Shown here piece after piece: positions 1 through 11,224 of a DNA stretch of 15,143 nucleotides (positions are counted from its first letter, which is position 1; each line of letters starts with the position of its first letter). This DNA comes from Peronospora farinosa (Eukaryota; Oomycota; Peronosporomycetes; Peronosporales; Peronosporaceae), in assembly GCA_947646735.1 (NCBI GenBank), contig CANTFK010000777.1, forward strand, positions 1 to 15,143, given 5' to 3'. The notes below the pieces were generated by a model, which saw only the letters and a list, made by a program, of their open reading frames with translations, was not told the origin of the DNA and searched no databases. A program made the position numbers and the translations under genes.

Positions 1-1421
1 GATCGCGGTCGACGGATCGCGGTGACGGATCGCGGTGACGGATCGCTATGGCGGATCGCTATATCGGATCGTGGTCACGGATCGCTATGACGGATCGCGG
101 TCACGGATCGCTATGGCGGATCGCGGTCGACGGATCGCGGTGACGGATCGCTATGGCAGATCGCGGTGACGGATCGCTATGACGGATCGCTGTGACAGAT
201 CGCGGTGACGGATCGCGGTCACGGATCGCTATGGCAGATCGCGGTGACGGATCGCTATGGCAGATCGCGGTGACGGATCGCTGTGACGGATCGCGGTGAC
301 GGATCGCTGTGACGGATCGCGGTCACGGATCGCTATGGCGGATCGCGGTCGACGGATCGCGGTGACGGATCGCTATGGCGGATCGCGGTGACGGATCGCT
401 GATGACGGATCGCTGTGACGGATCGCGGTCACGGATCGCTATGACGGATCGCGGTCGACGGATCGCGATGACGGATCGCGGTGACGGATCGCTATGGCAG
501 ATCGCGGTGACGGATCGCTGTGACGGATCGCTATGACAGATCGCGGTGACGGATCGCTATGACGGATCGCGGTCGACGGATCGCTATAGCGGATCGCGGT
601 CACGGATCGCTATGACGGATCGCGGTCACGAATCGCTATGGCGGATCGCGGTCGACGGATCGCGGTGACGGATCGCTATGGCAGATCGCGGTGACGGATC
701 GCGATGGCGGATCGCTATGACGGATCGCGGTCACGGATCGCTATGGCAGATCGCTATGACGGATCGCGGTCACGGATCGCTATGGCGGATCGCGGTCGAC
801 GGATCGCGGTCGTCGGATCGCGGTGACGGATCGCTATGGTAGATCGCGGTGACGGATCGCTATGGCAGATCGCGGTGACGGATCGCTATGACGGATCGTT
901 GTGACGGATCGCGGTGACGGATCGCGGTGGCGGATCGCGGTGACGGATCGCTATGACGGATCGCTGATGGCGGATCGCGTATATCGGATCGTGGTCACGG
1001 ATCGCTATGACGGATCGCGGTCACGGATCGCTATGGCGGATCGCGGTCGACGGATCGCGGTGACGGATCGCTATGGCAGATCGCGGTGACGGATCGCTGT
1101 GACGGATCGCTGTGACAGATCGCGGTGACGGATCGCGGTGACGGATCGCTATGGCAGATCGCGGTGACGGATCGCTATGACGGATCGCGGTCGTCGGATC
1201 GCTATATCGGATCGTGGTCACGGATCGCTATGACGGATCGCGGTCACGGATCGCTATGACGGATCGCGGTCGACGGATCGCGGTGACGGATCGCTATGAC
1301 GGATCGCGATGACGGATCGCGATGACGGATCGCTATGACGGATCGCGGTCGGCGGATCGCTATGACGGATCGCGGTGACGGATCGCGGTGACGGATCGCT
1401 ATGACGGATCGCGGTCGACGG
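1..1421. repeat. Left mixed part of the array
   Basis: This stretch holds only satellite units and no gene. It alternates GATCGCGGTGACG, GATCGCTATGGCA, GATCGCTGTGACG and the 14-mer GATCGCGGTCGACG. I did not find a long near-identical partner for it in the window, unlike most of what follows. It contains three copies of the TATATC/GTGGTCAC two-unit module (54, 973, 1197) and several one-base-longer units (394-407, 959-972, 973-986). Units with AATAGC, common further right, were not seen here. Confidence 0.8.
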
Positions 1422-2573
1422 ATCGCTATGGCGGATCGCGGTGACGGATCGCTATGACGGATCGCGGTCGTCGGATCGCTATATCGGATCGTGGTCACGG
1501 ATCGCTATGACGGATCGCGGTCACGAATCGCTATGGCGGATCGCGGTCGACGGATCGCGGTGACGGATCGCTATGGCAGATCGCGGTGACGGATCGCTGT
1601 GACGGATCGCTGTGACAGATCGCGGTGACGGATCGCTATGACGGATCGCGGTCGTCGGATCGCTATATCGGATCGTGGTCACGGATCGCTATGACGGATC
1701 GCGGTCACGAATCGCTATGACGGATCGCGGTCGGCGGATCGCGGTGACGGATCGCTATGGCAGATCGCGGTGACGGATCGCTGTGACGGATCGCTATGAC
1801 GGATCGCTGTGACGGATCACGGTGACGGATCGCTATGACGGATCGCGGTCGACGGATCGCGGTGACGGATCGCTATGGCAGATCGCGGTGACGGATCGCT
1901 ATGACGGATCGCTGTGACGGATCGCGGTGACGGATCGCTATGACGGATCGCGGTCGACGGATCGCGGTCACGAATAGCTATGGCGGATCGCGGTCGACGG
2001 ATCGCGGTGACGGATCGCTATGGCAGATCGCGGTGACGGATCGCTATGGCAGATCGCGGTGACGGATCGCTGTGACGGATCGCTGTGACAGATCGCGGTG
2101 ACGGATCGCTGTGACGGATCGCGGTCGTCGGATCGCTATATCGGATCGTGGTCACGGATCGCTATGACGGATCGCGGTCACGAATCGCTATGGCGGATCG
2201 CGGTCGACGGATCGCGGTGACGGATCGCTATGGCAGATCGCGGTGACGGATCGCTATGGCGGATCGCTATGACGGATCGCGGTCACGAATCGCTATGGCA
2301 GATCGCTATGACGGATCGCGGTCACGAATCGCTATGGCGGATCGCGGTCGACGGATCGCGGTGACGGATCGCGGTCGTCGGATCGCGGTGACGGATCGCT
2401 ATGGTAGATCGCGGTGACGGATCGCTATGGCAGATCGCGGTGACGGATCGCTGTGACGGATCGCTGTGACAGATCGCGGTGACGGATCGCTATGACGGAT
2501 CGCGGTCGTCGGATCGCTATATCGGATCGTGGTCACGGATCGCTATGACGGATCGCGGTCACGAATCGCTATG
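1422..2573. repeat. Block B, copy 1 (1.15-kb segmental duplicate)
   Basis: This 1152-bp run of units recurs at 2748-3899 with a constant offset of 1326 and no indel. By direct comparison I see seven substitutions between the copies, about 99.4 percent identity. The block carries four copies of the TATATC/GTGGTCAC module, the rare GATCACGGTGACG unit at 1815 and an AATAGC unit near 1974. Order of variants, not just unit sequence, is conserved along its whole length, so the block was copied as one piece. Confidence 0.9.
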
Positions 2574-2747
2574 ACGGATCGCGGTCACGGATCGCTATGA
2601 CGGATCGCGGTGACGGATCGCTATGACGGATCGCTATGACGGATCGCTATGACGGATCGCTATGACGGATCGCGGTCGGCGGATCGCTATGACGGATCGC
2701 TGTGACGGATCGCGGTGACGGATCGCTATGACGGATCGCGGTCACGA
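2574..2747. repeat. Spacer part between block B copies, with a run of four identical units
   Basis: Only satellite units are present. Four consecutive GATCGCTATGACG units occur at about 2621-2672, one of the more homogeneous stretches, followed by the 14-mer GATCGCGGTCGGCG. Its right end, from about 2697, is copied at 4451 onward. Confidence 0.78.
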
Positions 2748-3899
2748 ATCGCTATGGCGGATCGCGGTGACGGATCGCTATGACGGATCGCGGTCGTCGG
2801 ATCGCTATATCGGATCGTGGTCACGGATCGCTGTGACGGATCGCGGTCACGAATCGCTATGGCGGATCGCGGTCGACGGATCGCGGTGACGGATCGCTAT
2901 GGTAGATCGCGGTGACGGATCGCTGTGACGGATCGCTGTGACAGATCGCGGTGACGGATCGCTATGACGGATCGCGGTCGTCGGATCGCTATATCGGATC
3001 GTGGTCACGGATCGCTATGACGGATCGCGGTCACGAATCGCTATGACGGATCGCGGTCGGCGGATCGCGGTGACGGATCGCTATGGCAGATCGCGGTGAC
3101 GGATCGCTGTGACGGATCGCTATGACGGATCGCTGTGACGGATCACGGTGACGGATCGCTATGACGGATCGCGGTCGACGGATCGCGGTGACGGATCGCT
3201 ATGGCAGATCGCGGTGACGGATCGCTATGACGGATCGCTGTGACGGATCGCGGTGACGGATCGCTATGACGGATCGCGGTCGACGGATCGCGGTCACGAA
3301 TAGCTATGGCGGATCGCGGTCGACGGATCGCGGTGACGGATCGCTATGGCAGATCGCGGTGACGGATCGCTATGGCAGATCGCGGTGACGGATTGCTGTG
3401 ACGGATCGCTGTGACAGATCGCGGTGACGGATCGCTGTGACGGATCGCGGTCGTCGGATCGCTATATCGGATCGTGGTCACGGATCGCTATGACGGATCG
3501 CGGTCACGAATCGCTATGGTGGATCGCGGTCGACGGATCGCGGTGACGGATCGCTATGGCAGATCGCGGTGACGGATCGCGATGGCGGATCGCTATGACG
3601 GATCGCGGTCACGAATCGCTATGGCAGATCGCTATGACGGATCGCGGTCACGAATAGCTATGGCGGATCGCGGTCGACGGATCGCGGTGACGGATCGCGG
3701 TCGTCGGATCGCGGTGACGGATCGCTATGGTAGATCGCGGTGACGGATCGCTATGGCAGATCGCGGTGACGGATCGCTGTGACGGATCGTTGTGACAGAT
3801 CGCGGTGACGGATCGCTATGACGGATCGCGGTCGTCGGATCGCTATATCGGATCGTGGTCACGGATCGCTATGACGGATCGCGGTCACGAATCGCTATG
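2748..3899. repeat. Block B, copy 2
   Basis: This is the second copy of 1422-2573. The differences lie at 2833 (A to G relative to copy 1), 2903 (C to T), 3394 (C to T), 3520 (C to T), 3581 (T to G), 3656 (C to A) and 3790 (C to T). The direction of each change is unknown. Homology stops abruptly at 3899, exactly where the unit structure becomes scrambled, so this end is a rearrangement junction. Part of the copy (about 2821-3200) occurs a third time at about 4063-4442. Confidence 0.9.
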
Positions 3900-3945
3900 G
3901 GATCGGACGGATCGCGGTCGGCGGATCGCGGATGACGGATCGCTA
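3900..3945. repeat. Scrambled units at a rearrangement junction
   Basis: The unit rhythm breaks here. Compared with the otherwise similar segment beginning near 3037, there is an extra seven bases after TATG, giving the run TATGGGATCGGACGG, and then one extra base that turns GGTGAC into GGATGAC. The GGG at 3899-3901 is the only run of three identical bases I noticed in the window. The position coincides with the right end of block B copy 2. This looks like an imprecise join between two array segments, although an assembly or base-calling error could give the same result. Confidence 0.7.
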
Positions 3946-4062
3946 TGGCAGATCGCGGTGACGGATCGCTGTGACGGATCGCTATGACGGATCGCTGTGA
4001 CAGATCGCGGTGACGGATCGCGGTCACGAATCGCTATGGCGGATCGCTATATCGGATCGTGG

Positions 4063-4442
4063 TCACGGATCGCTATGACGGATCGCGGTCACGAATCGCT
4101 ATGGCGGATCGCGGTCGACGGATCGCGGTGACGGATCGCTATGGTAGATCGCGGTGACGGATCGCTGTGACGGATCGCTGTGACAGATCGCGGTGACGGA
4201 TCGCTATGACGGATCGCGGTCGTCGGATCGCTATATCGGATCGTGGTCACGGATCGCTATGACGGATCGCGGTCACGAATCGCTATGACGGATCGCGGTC
4301 GGCGGATCGCGGTGACGGATCGCTATGGCAGATCGCGGTGACGGATCGCTGTGACGGATCGCTATGACGGATCGCTGTGACGGATCACGGTGACGGATCG
4401 CTATGACGGATCGCGGTCGACGGATCGCGGTGACGGATCGCT
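4063..4442. repeat. Partial third copy of block B
   Basis: About 380 bp match 2821-3200 at a constant offset of 1242, including the GGTAGATC unit, the TATATC/GTGGTCAC module at 4226, the GTCGGCG 14-mer and the rare GATCACGGTGACG unit at 4383. Just to the right, about 26 bp (two units) present in copy 2 are missing, after which the order follows a different segment. The copy is therefore truncated and joined to other material. Confidence 0.83.
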
Positions 4443-4450
4443 ATGGCAGA

Positions 4451-4715
4451 TCGCTGTGACGGATCGCGGTGACGGATCGCTATGACGGATCGCGGTCACG
4501 AATCGCTATGGCGGATCGCGGTGACGGATCGCTATGACGGATCGCGGTCGTCGGATCGCTATATCGGATCGTGGTCACGGATCGCTGTGACGGATCGCGG
4601 TCACGAATCGCTATGGCGGATCGCGGTCGACGGATCGCGGTGACGGATCGCTATGGTAGATCGCGGTGACGGATCGCTGTGACGGATCGCTGTGACAGAT
4701 CGCGGTGACGGATCG
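4451..4715. repeat. Copy of 2697-2961
   Basis: This segment follows the order of units seen at about 2697-2961 at an offset of 1754, through the TATATC/GTGGTCAC module at 4554 and the GGTAGATC unit. It places in the right-hand neighbourhood of the partial block B copy a segment that lies on the left flank of the original, so copying here was out of register. Confidence 0.8.
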
Positions 4716-4847
4716 CTATGGCAGATCGCGGTGACGGATCGCTGTGACGGATCGCTATGACGGATCGCTGTGACGGATCACGGTGACGGATCGCTATGAC
4801 GGATCGCGGTCGACGGATCGCGGTGACGGATCGCTATGGCAGATCGC
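4698..4847. repeat. 150-bp copy of 4305-4454
   Basis: A 150-bp run matches 4305-4454 at offset 393, including the GATCACGGTGACG marker at 4776. That marker is seen only four times (1815, 3141, 4383, 4776), all in the left third, so its four positions trace one lineage of copies. Confidence 0.8.
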
Positions 4848-4849
4848 GG

Positions 4850-6015
4850 TGACGGATCGCGGTCGACGGATCGCTATGACGGATCGCTGTGACGGATCGC
4901 GGTGACGGATCGCTATGACGGATCGCGGTCGACGGATGCGGTCACGAATAGCTATGGCGGATCGCGGTCGACGGATCGCGGTGACGGATCGCTATGGCAG
5001 ATCGCGGTGACGGATCGCTATGGCAGATCGCGGTGACGGATTGCTGTGACGGATCGCTGTGACAGATCGCGGTGACGGATCGCTGTGACAGATCGCTGTG
5101 ACGGATCGCTATGACGGATCGCTAAGACGGATCGCTATGACGGATCGCTATGACGGATCGCTATGACGGATCGCTATGACGGATCGCGGTCACGAATCGC
5201 TATGGCGGATCGCGGTCGTCGGATCGCGGTGACGGATCGCTATGGTAGATCGCGGTGACGGATCGCTATGGCAGATCGCGGTGACGGATCGCTGTGACGG
5301 ATCGTTGTGACAGATCGCGGTGACGGATCGCTATGACGGATCGCGGTCGTCGGATCGCTATATCGGATCGTGGTCACGGATCGCTATGACGGATCGCGGT
5401 CACGAATCGCTATGGCGGATCGCGGTCGACGGATCGCGGTGACGGATCGCTATGGCAGATCGCGGTGACGGATCGCGATGGCGGATCGCTATGACGGATC
5501 GCGGTCACGAATCGCTATGGCAGATCGCTATGACGGATCGCGGTCACGAATAGCTATGGCGGATCGCGGTCGACGGATCGCGGTGACGGATCGCGGTCGT
5601 CGGATCGCGGTGACGGATCGCTATGGTAGATCGCGGTGACGGATCGCTATGGCAGATCGCGGTGACGGATCGCTGTGACGGATCGTTGTGACAGATCGCG
5701 GTGACGGATCGCTATGACGGATCGCGGTCGTCGGATCGCTATATCGGATCGTGGTCACGGATCGCTATGACGGATCGCGGTCACGAATCGCTATGGCGGA
5801 TCGCGGTCGACGGATCGCGGTGACGGATCGCTATGGCAGATCGCGGTGACGGATCGCTGTGACGGATCGTTGTGACAGATCGCGGTGACGGATCGCTATG
5901 ACGGATCGCGGTCGTCGGATCGCTATATCGGATCGTGGTCACGGATCGCTATGACGGATCGCGGTCACGAATCGCTATGGCAGATCGCGGTGACGGATTG
6001 CTGTGACGGATCGCT
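4850..6015. repeat. Block C, copy 1 (about 1.17 kb)
   Basis: This block recurs at 7013-8192. It holds the marker unit GATCGCTAAGACG at 5117, four following GATCGCTATGACG units and three TATATC/GTGGTCAC modules (5353, 5734, 5918). A 12-bp unit, GATGCGGTCACG at 4935-4946, has lost one base relative to the other copy. The right part from 5859 is itself tandemly duplicated. Confidence 0.88.
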
Positions 6016-6549
6016 GTGACAGATCGCGGTGACGGATCGCTGTGACAGATCGCTGTGACGGATCGCTGTGACAGATCGCTATGACGGATCGCTAAGACGG
6101 ATCGCTATGACGGATCGCTATGACGGATCGCTATGACGGATCGCTATGACGGATCGCGGTCACGAATCGCTATGGCGGATCGCGGTCGTCGGATCGCGGT
6201 GACGGATCGTTGTGACAGATCGCGGTGACGGATCGCTATGACGGATCGCGGTCGTCGGATCGCTATATCGGATCGTGGTCACGGATCGCTATGACGGATC
6301 GCGGTCACGAATCGCTATGGCAGATCGCGGTGACGGATTGCTGTGACGGATCGCTGTGACAGATCGCGGTGACGGATCGCTGTGACAGATCGCTGTGACG
6401 GATCGCTGTGACAGATCGCTATGACGGATCGCTAAGACGGATCGCTATGACGGATCGCTATGACGGATCGCTATGACGGATCGCTATGACGGATCGCGGT
6501 CACGAATCGCTATGGCGGATCGCGGTCGTCGGATCGCGGTGACGGATCG
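5859..6549. repeat. Perfect 340-bp tandem duplication
   Basis: The 351 bases from 5859 to 6209 are identical to those from 6199 to 6549, so a 340-bp segment is present twice in direct tandem with no mismatch that I can find. Each copy contains one TATATC/GTGGTCAC module (5918, 6258), a GATTGC unit, three GCTGTGACA units and the GATCGCTAAGACG marker (6087, 6427). 340 equals 25 units of 13 plus one 14-bp step plus one, so the period is set by unit register. Zero divergence implies a very recent event, or duplication during assembly. Confidence 0.9.
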
Positions 6550-7012
6550 CTATGGCAGATCGCGGTGACGGATCGCGATGGCGGATCGCTATGACGGATC
6601 GCGGTCACGAATCGCTATGGCGGATCGCGGTGACGGATCGTGGTCACGGATCGCTGTGACGGATCGCTATGACGGATCGCGGTCGACGGATCGCGGTCAC
6701 GAATCGCTATGGTAGATCGCGGTGACGGATCGCTATGGCAGATCGCGGTGACGGATCGCGGTCGACGGATCGCTATGACGGATCGCGGTCGACGGATCGC
6801 GGTGACGGATCGCTATGGCAGATCGCGGTGACGGATTGCTATGACGGATTGCTATGACGGATCGCTGTGACGGATCGCGGTGACGGATCGCTATGACGGA
6901 TCGCGGTCGACGGATCGCGGTGACGGATCGCTATGGCAGATCGCGGTGACGGATTGCGGTCGACGGATTGCTATGACGGATCGCTGTGACGGATCGCGGT
7001 GACGGATCGCTA
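6550..7012. repeat. Divergent part with clustered GATTGC units
   Basis: This stretch has only satellite units. Four GATTGC units cluster at 6834, 6847, 6952 and 6966, whereas elsewhere they are scattered. Its centre shows a local period of about 118-119 bp: a GATCGCTATGACG unit followed by the 14-mer GATCGCGGTCGACG recurs at 6768, 6886 and 7005. A GTGGTCACG unit occurs near 6637 without its usual TATATC partner. Confidence 0.75.
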
Positions 7013-8192
7013 TGACGGATCGCGGTCGACGGATCGCTATGACGGATCGCTGTGACGGATCGCGGTGACGGATCGCTATGACGGATCGCGGTCGACGGAT
7101 CGCGGTCACGAATAGCTATGGCGGATCGCGGTCGACGGATCGCGGTGACGGATCGCTATGGCAGATCGCGGTGACGGATCGCTATGGCAGATCGCGGTGA
7201 CGGATTGCTGTGACGGATCGCTGTGACAGATCGCGGTGACGGATCGCTGTGACAGATCGCTGTGACGGATCGCTGTGACAGATCGCTATGACGGATCGCT
7301 AAGACGGATCGCTATGACGGATCGCTATGACGGATCGCTATGACGGATCGCTATGACGGATCGCGGTCACGAATCGCTATGGCGGATCGCGGTCGTCGGA
7401 TCGCGGTGACGGATCGCTATGGTAGATCGCGGTGACGGATCGCTATGGCCGATCGCGGTGACGGATCGCTGTGACGGATCGTTGTGACAGATCGCGGTGA
7501 CGGATCGCTATGACGGATCGCGGTCGTCGGATCGCTATATCGGATCGTGGTCACGGATCGCTATGACGGATCGCGGTCACGAATCGCTATGGCGGATCGC
7601 GGTCGACGGATCGCGGTGACGGATCGCTATGGCAGATCGCGGTGACGGATCGCGATGGCGGATCGCTATGACGGATCGCGGTCACGAATCGCTATGGCAG
7701 ATCGCTATGACGGATCGCGGTCACGAATAGCTATGGCGGATCGCGGTCGACGGATCGCGGTGACGGATCGCGGTCGTCGGATCGCGGTGACGGATCGCTA
7801 TGGTAGATCGCGGTGACGGATCGCTATGGCAGATCGCGGTGACGGATCGCTGTGACGGATCGCTGTGACAGATCGCGGTGACGGATCGCTATGACGGATC
7901 GCGGTCGTCGGATCGCTATATCGGATCGTGGTCACGGATCGCTATGACGGATCGCGGTCACGAATCGCTATGGCGGATCGCGGTCGACGGATCGCGGTGA
8001 CGGATCGCTATGGCAGATCGCGGTGACGGATCGCTGTGACGGATCGTTGTGACAGATCGCGGTGACGGATCGCTATGACGGATCGCGGTCGTCGGATCGC
8101 TATATCGGATCGTGGTCACGGATCGCTATGACGGATCGCGGTCACGAATCGCTATGGCAGATCGCGGTGACGGATTGCTGTGACGGATCGCT
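7013..8192. repeat. Block C, copy 2
   Basis: This is the second copy of 4850-6015, offset 2163 at the left and 2177 at the right. The change in offset comes from one base missing in copy 1 (4935-4946) and one additional 13-bp unit, GATCGCTGTGACA, in copy 2 just before the GATCGCTAAGACG marker at 7294. I see two substitutions besides: GGCC instead of GGCA at 7450, and GATCGC instead of GATCGT near 7859. Its last 200 bp are also the first part of block D copy 1, so the same segment (5813-6015, 7990-8192, 10177-10379) exists three times. Confidence 0.88.
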
Positions 8193-9037
8193 ATGACGGA
8201 TCGCTATGACGGATCGCTATGACGGATCGCTATGACGGATCGCGGTCACGAATCGCTATGGCGGATCGCGGTCGTCGGATCGCGGTGACGGATCGCTATG
8301 GTAGATCGCGGTGACGGATCGCTGTGACGGATCGTTGTGACAGATCGCGGTGACGGATCGCTATGACGGATCGCGGTCGTCGGATCGCTATATCGGATCG
8401 TGGTCACGGATCGCTATGACGGATCGCGGTCACGAATCGCTATGGCGGATCGCGGTCGACGGATCGCGGTGACGGATCGCTATGGCAGATCGCGGTGACG
8501 GATCGCGATGGCGGATCGCTATGACGGATCGCGGTCACGAATCGCTATGGCGGATCGCGGTCGACGGATCGCGGTGACGGATCGCTATGGCAGATCGCGG
8601 TGACGGATCGCGATGGCGGATCGCTATGACGGATCGCGGTCACGAATCGCTATGGCGGATCGCGGTCGACGGATTGCGGTGACGGATCGTGGTCACGGAT
8701 CGCGGTGACGGATCGCTATGACGGATCGCGGTCGACGGATCGCGGTCACGAATCGCTATGGTAGATCGCGGTGACGGATCGCTATGGCAGATCGCGGTGA
8801 CGGATCGCTATGGCAGATCGCGGTGACGGATCGCTATGGCAGATCGCGGTGACGGATCGCGGTCGACGGATCGCTATGACGGATCGCGGTCGACGGATCG
8901 CGGTGACGGATCGCTATGGCAGATCGCGGTGACGGATCGCGGTCGACGGATTGCTATGACGGATCGCTGTGACGGATCGCGGTGACGGATCGCTATGACG
9001 GATCGCGGTCGACGGATCGCGGTGACGGATCGCTATG
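7990..9037. repeat. Block D, copy 1 (about 1.05 kb)
   Basis: This block recurs at 10177-11224 at a constant offset of 2187 with three substitutions seen, about 99.7 percent identity. It contains two TATATC/GTGGTCAC modules (8095, 8383), a local 105-bp tandem repeat, and a right-hand part with alternating GATCGCTATGGCA and GATCGCGGTGACG. Its right end (8790-9037) has a further identical copy at 9595-9842. Confidence 0.9.
8409..8673. repeat. Local 105-bp tandem repeat, about 2.5 copies
   Basis: Seven 13-bp units and one 14-bp unit form a 105-bp period marked by GATCGCGATGGCG at 8501 and 8606. Each period runs in the order GATCGCGATGGCG, GATCGCTATGACG, GATCGCGGTCACG, AATCGCTATGGCG, the 14-mer GATCGCGGTCGACG, GATCGCGGTGACG, GATCGCTATGGCA, GATCGCGGTGACG. 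The same structure is carried in block D copy 2 at about 10596-10860. Confidence 0.82.
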
Positions 9038-9594
9038 ACGGATCGCTATGACGGATCGCGGTCACGAATCGCTATGGCGGATCGCGGTCGTCGGATCGCG
9101 GTGACGGATCGCTATGGTAGATCGCGGTGACGGATCGCTGTGACGGATCGTTGTGACAGATCGCGGTGACGGATCGCTATGACGGATCGCGGTCGTCGGA
9201 TCGCTATATCGGATCGTGGTCACGGATCGCTATGACGGATCGCGGTCACGAATCGCTATGGCGGATCGCGGTCGACGGATCGCGGTGACGGATCGCTATG
9301 GCAGATCGCGGTGACGGATCGCGATGGCGGATCGCTATGACGGATCGCGGTCACGAATCGCTATGGCGGATCGCGGTCGACGGATCGCGGTCGTCGGATC
9401 GCTATATCGGATCGTGGTCACGGATCGCTATGACGGATCGCGGTCACGAATCGCTATGGCAGATCGCGGTGACGGATTGCTGTGACGGATCGCTATGACG
9501 GATCGCTATGACCGATCGCGGTGACGGATCGCTATGGCGGATCGCGGTCGACGGATCGCGGTGACGGATCGCGGTCGACGGATCGCGGTCGACG
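9038..9594. repeat. Junction region between copied blocks
   Basis: Satellite units only. It holds two TATATC/GTGGTCAC modules 198 bp apart (9199, 9397) and a unit ending GACC at 9513, which gives CGATCG, seen elsewhere only near 7450. Toward the right the 14-mer GATCGCGGTCGACG becomes frequent, including two in direct succession near 9570-9597. Confidence 0.75.
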
Positions 9595-9842
9595 GATCGC
9601 GGTGACGGATCGCTATGGCAGATCGCGGTGACGGATCGCTATGGCAGATCGCGGTGACGGATCGCGGTCGACGGATCGCTATGACGGATCGCGGTCGACG
9701 GATCGCGGTGACGGATCGCTATGGCAGATCGCGGTGACGGATCGCGGTCGACGGATTGCTATGACGGATCGCTGTGACGGATCGCGGTGACGGATCGCTA
9801 TGACGGATCGCGGTCGACGGATCGCGGTGACGGATCGCTATG
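9595..9842. repeat. 248-bp copy of 8790-9037
   Basis: All 248 bases that I compared match 8790-9037 at offset 805, including the GATTGC unit at the same relative place. Because 8790-9037 also forms the end of block D copy 1, the segment is present at least three times (again near 10977-11224 with one C to T change at 11072). Confidence 0.82.
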
Positions 9843-10261
9843 GCAGATCGCGGTGACGGATCGCGGTCGACGGATCGCGGTCGACGGATCGCTGTGACGG
9901 ATCGCTATGACGGATCGTGGTCACGAATCGCTATGGCAGATCGCTATGACGGATCGCGGTCACGAATAGCTATGGCGGATCGCGGTCGACGGATCGCGGT
10001 GACGGATCGCGGTCGACGGATCGCGGTGACGGATCGCTATGGCAGATCGCGGTGACGGATCGCGGTCGACGGAACGTGGTCACGAATCGCTATGGCAGAT
10101 CGCTATGACGGATCGCGGTCACGAATAGCTATGGCGGATCGCGGTCGACGGATCGCGGTGACGGATCGCTATGGCAGATCGCGGTGACGGATCGCTATGG
10201 CAGATCGCGGTGACGGATCGCTGTGACGGATCGTTGTGACAGATCGCGGTGACGGATCGCT
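9803..10261. repeat. Block F, copy 1 (about 460 bp)
   Basis: This segment recurs at 13998-14456 at offset 4195 with one difference seen (T at 10234, C at 14429). It introduces the marker unit GAACGTGGTCACG (first seen at 10072), which is found only in the right third of the window, and GATCGTGGTCACG followed directly by an AATCGC unit (about 9916). Confidence 0.87.
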
Positions 10262-11224
10262 ATGACGGATCGCGGTCGTCGGATCGCTATATCGGATCGT
10301 GGTCACGGATCGCTATGACGGATCGCGGTCACGAATCGCTATGGCAGATCGCGGTGACGGATTGCTGTGACGGATCGCTATGACGGATCGCTATGACGGA
10401 TCGCTATGACGGATCGCTATGACGGATCGCGGTCACGAATCGCTATGGCGGATCGCGGTCGTCGGATCGCGGTGCCGGATCGCTATGGTAGATCGCGGTG
10501 ACGGATCGCTGTGACGGATCGTTGTGACAGATCGCGGTGACGGATCGCTATGACGGATCGCGGTCGTCGGATCGCTATATCGGATCGTGGTCACGGATCG
10601 CTATGACGGATCGCGGTCACGAATCGCTATGGCGGATCGCGGTCGACGGATCGCGGTGACGGATCGCTATGGCAGATCGCGGTGACGGATCGCGATGGCG
10701 GATCGCTATGACGGATCGCGGTCACGAATCGCTATGGCGGATCGCGGTCGACGGATCGCGGTGACGGATCGCTATGGCAGATCGCGGTGACGGATCGCGA
10801 TGGCGGATCGCTATGACGGATCGCGGTCACGAATCGCTATGGCGGATCGCGGTCGACGGATTGCGGTGACGGATCGTGGTCACGGATCGCTGTGACGGAT
10901 CGCTATGACGGATCGCGGTCGACGGATCGCGGTCACGAATCGCTATGGTAGATCGCGGTGACGGATCGCTATGGCAGATCGCGGTGACGGATCGCTATGG
11001 CAGATCGCGGTGACGGATCGCTATGGCAGATCGCGGTGACGGATCGCGGTCGACGGATCGCTATGACGGATTGCGGTCGACGGATCGCGGTGACGGATCG
11101 CTATGGCAGATCGCGGTGACGGATCGCGGTCGACGGATTGCTATGACGGATCGCTGTGACGGATCGCGGTGACGGATCGCTATGACGGATCGCGGTCGAC
11201 GGATCGCGGTGACGGATCGCTATG
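10177..11224. repeat. Block D, copy 2
   Basis: This is the second copy of 7990-9037. Differences seen are C at 10475 (A in copy 1), T at 10891 (G in copy 1) and T at 11072 (C in copy 1). No indel was found over about 1,047 bp. The two TATATC/GTGGTCAC modules are at 10282 and 10570. After the second, no further module occurs until 12389, the longest gap in the window. Confidence 0.9.

Noticed and set aside
1300..1330. Hairpin or terminator signals from GATCGCGAT, GTCGAC and GTGAC/GTCAC pairs
   Set aside because: ATCGCGAT and GTCGAC are short palindromes and GTGAC/GTCAC pairs give only five-base stems. No T-run follows, and they recur as part of the unit everywhere.
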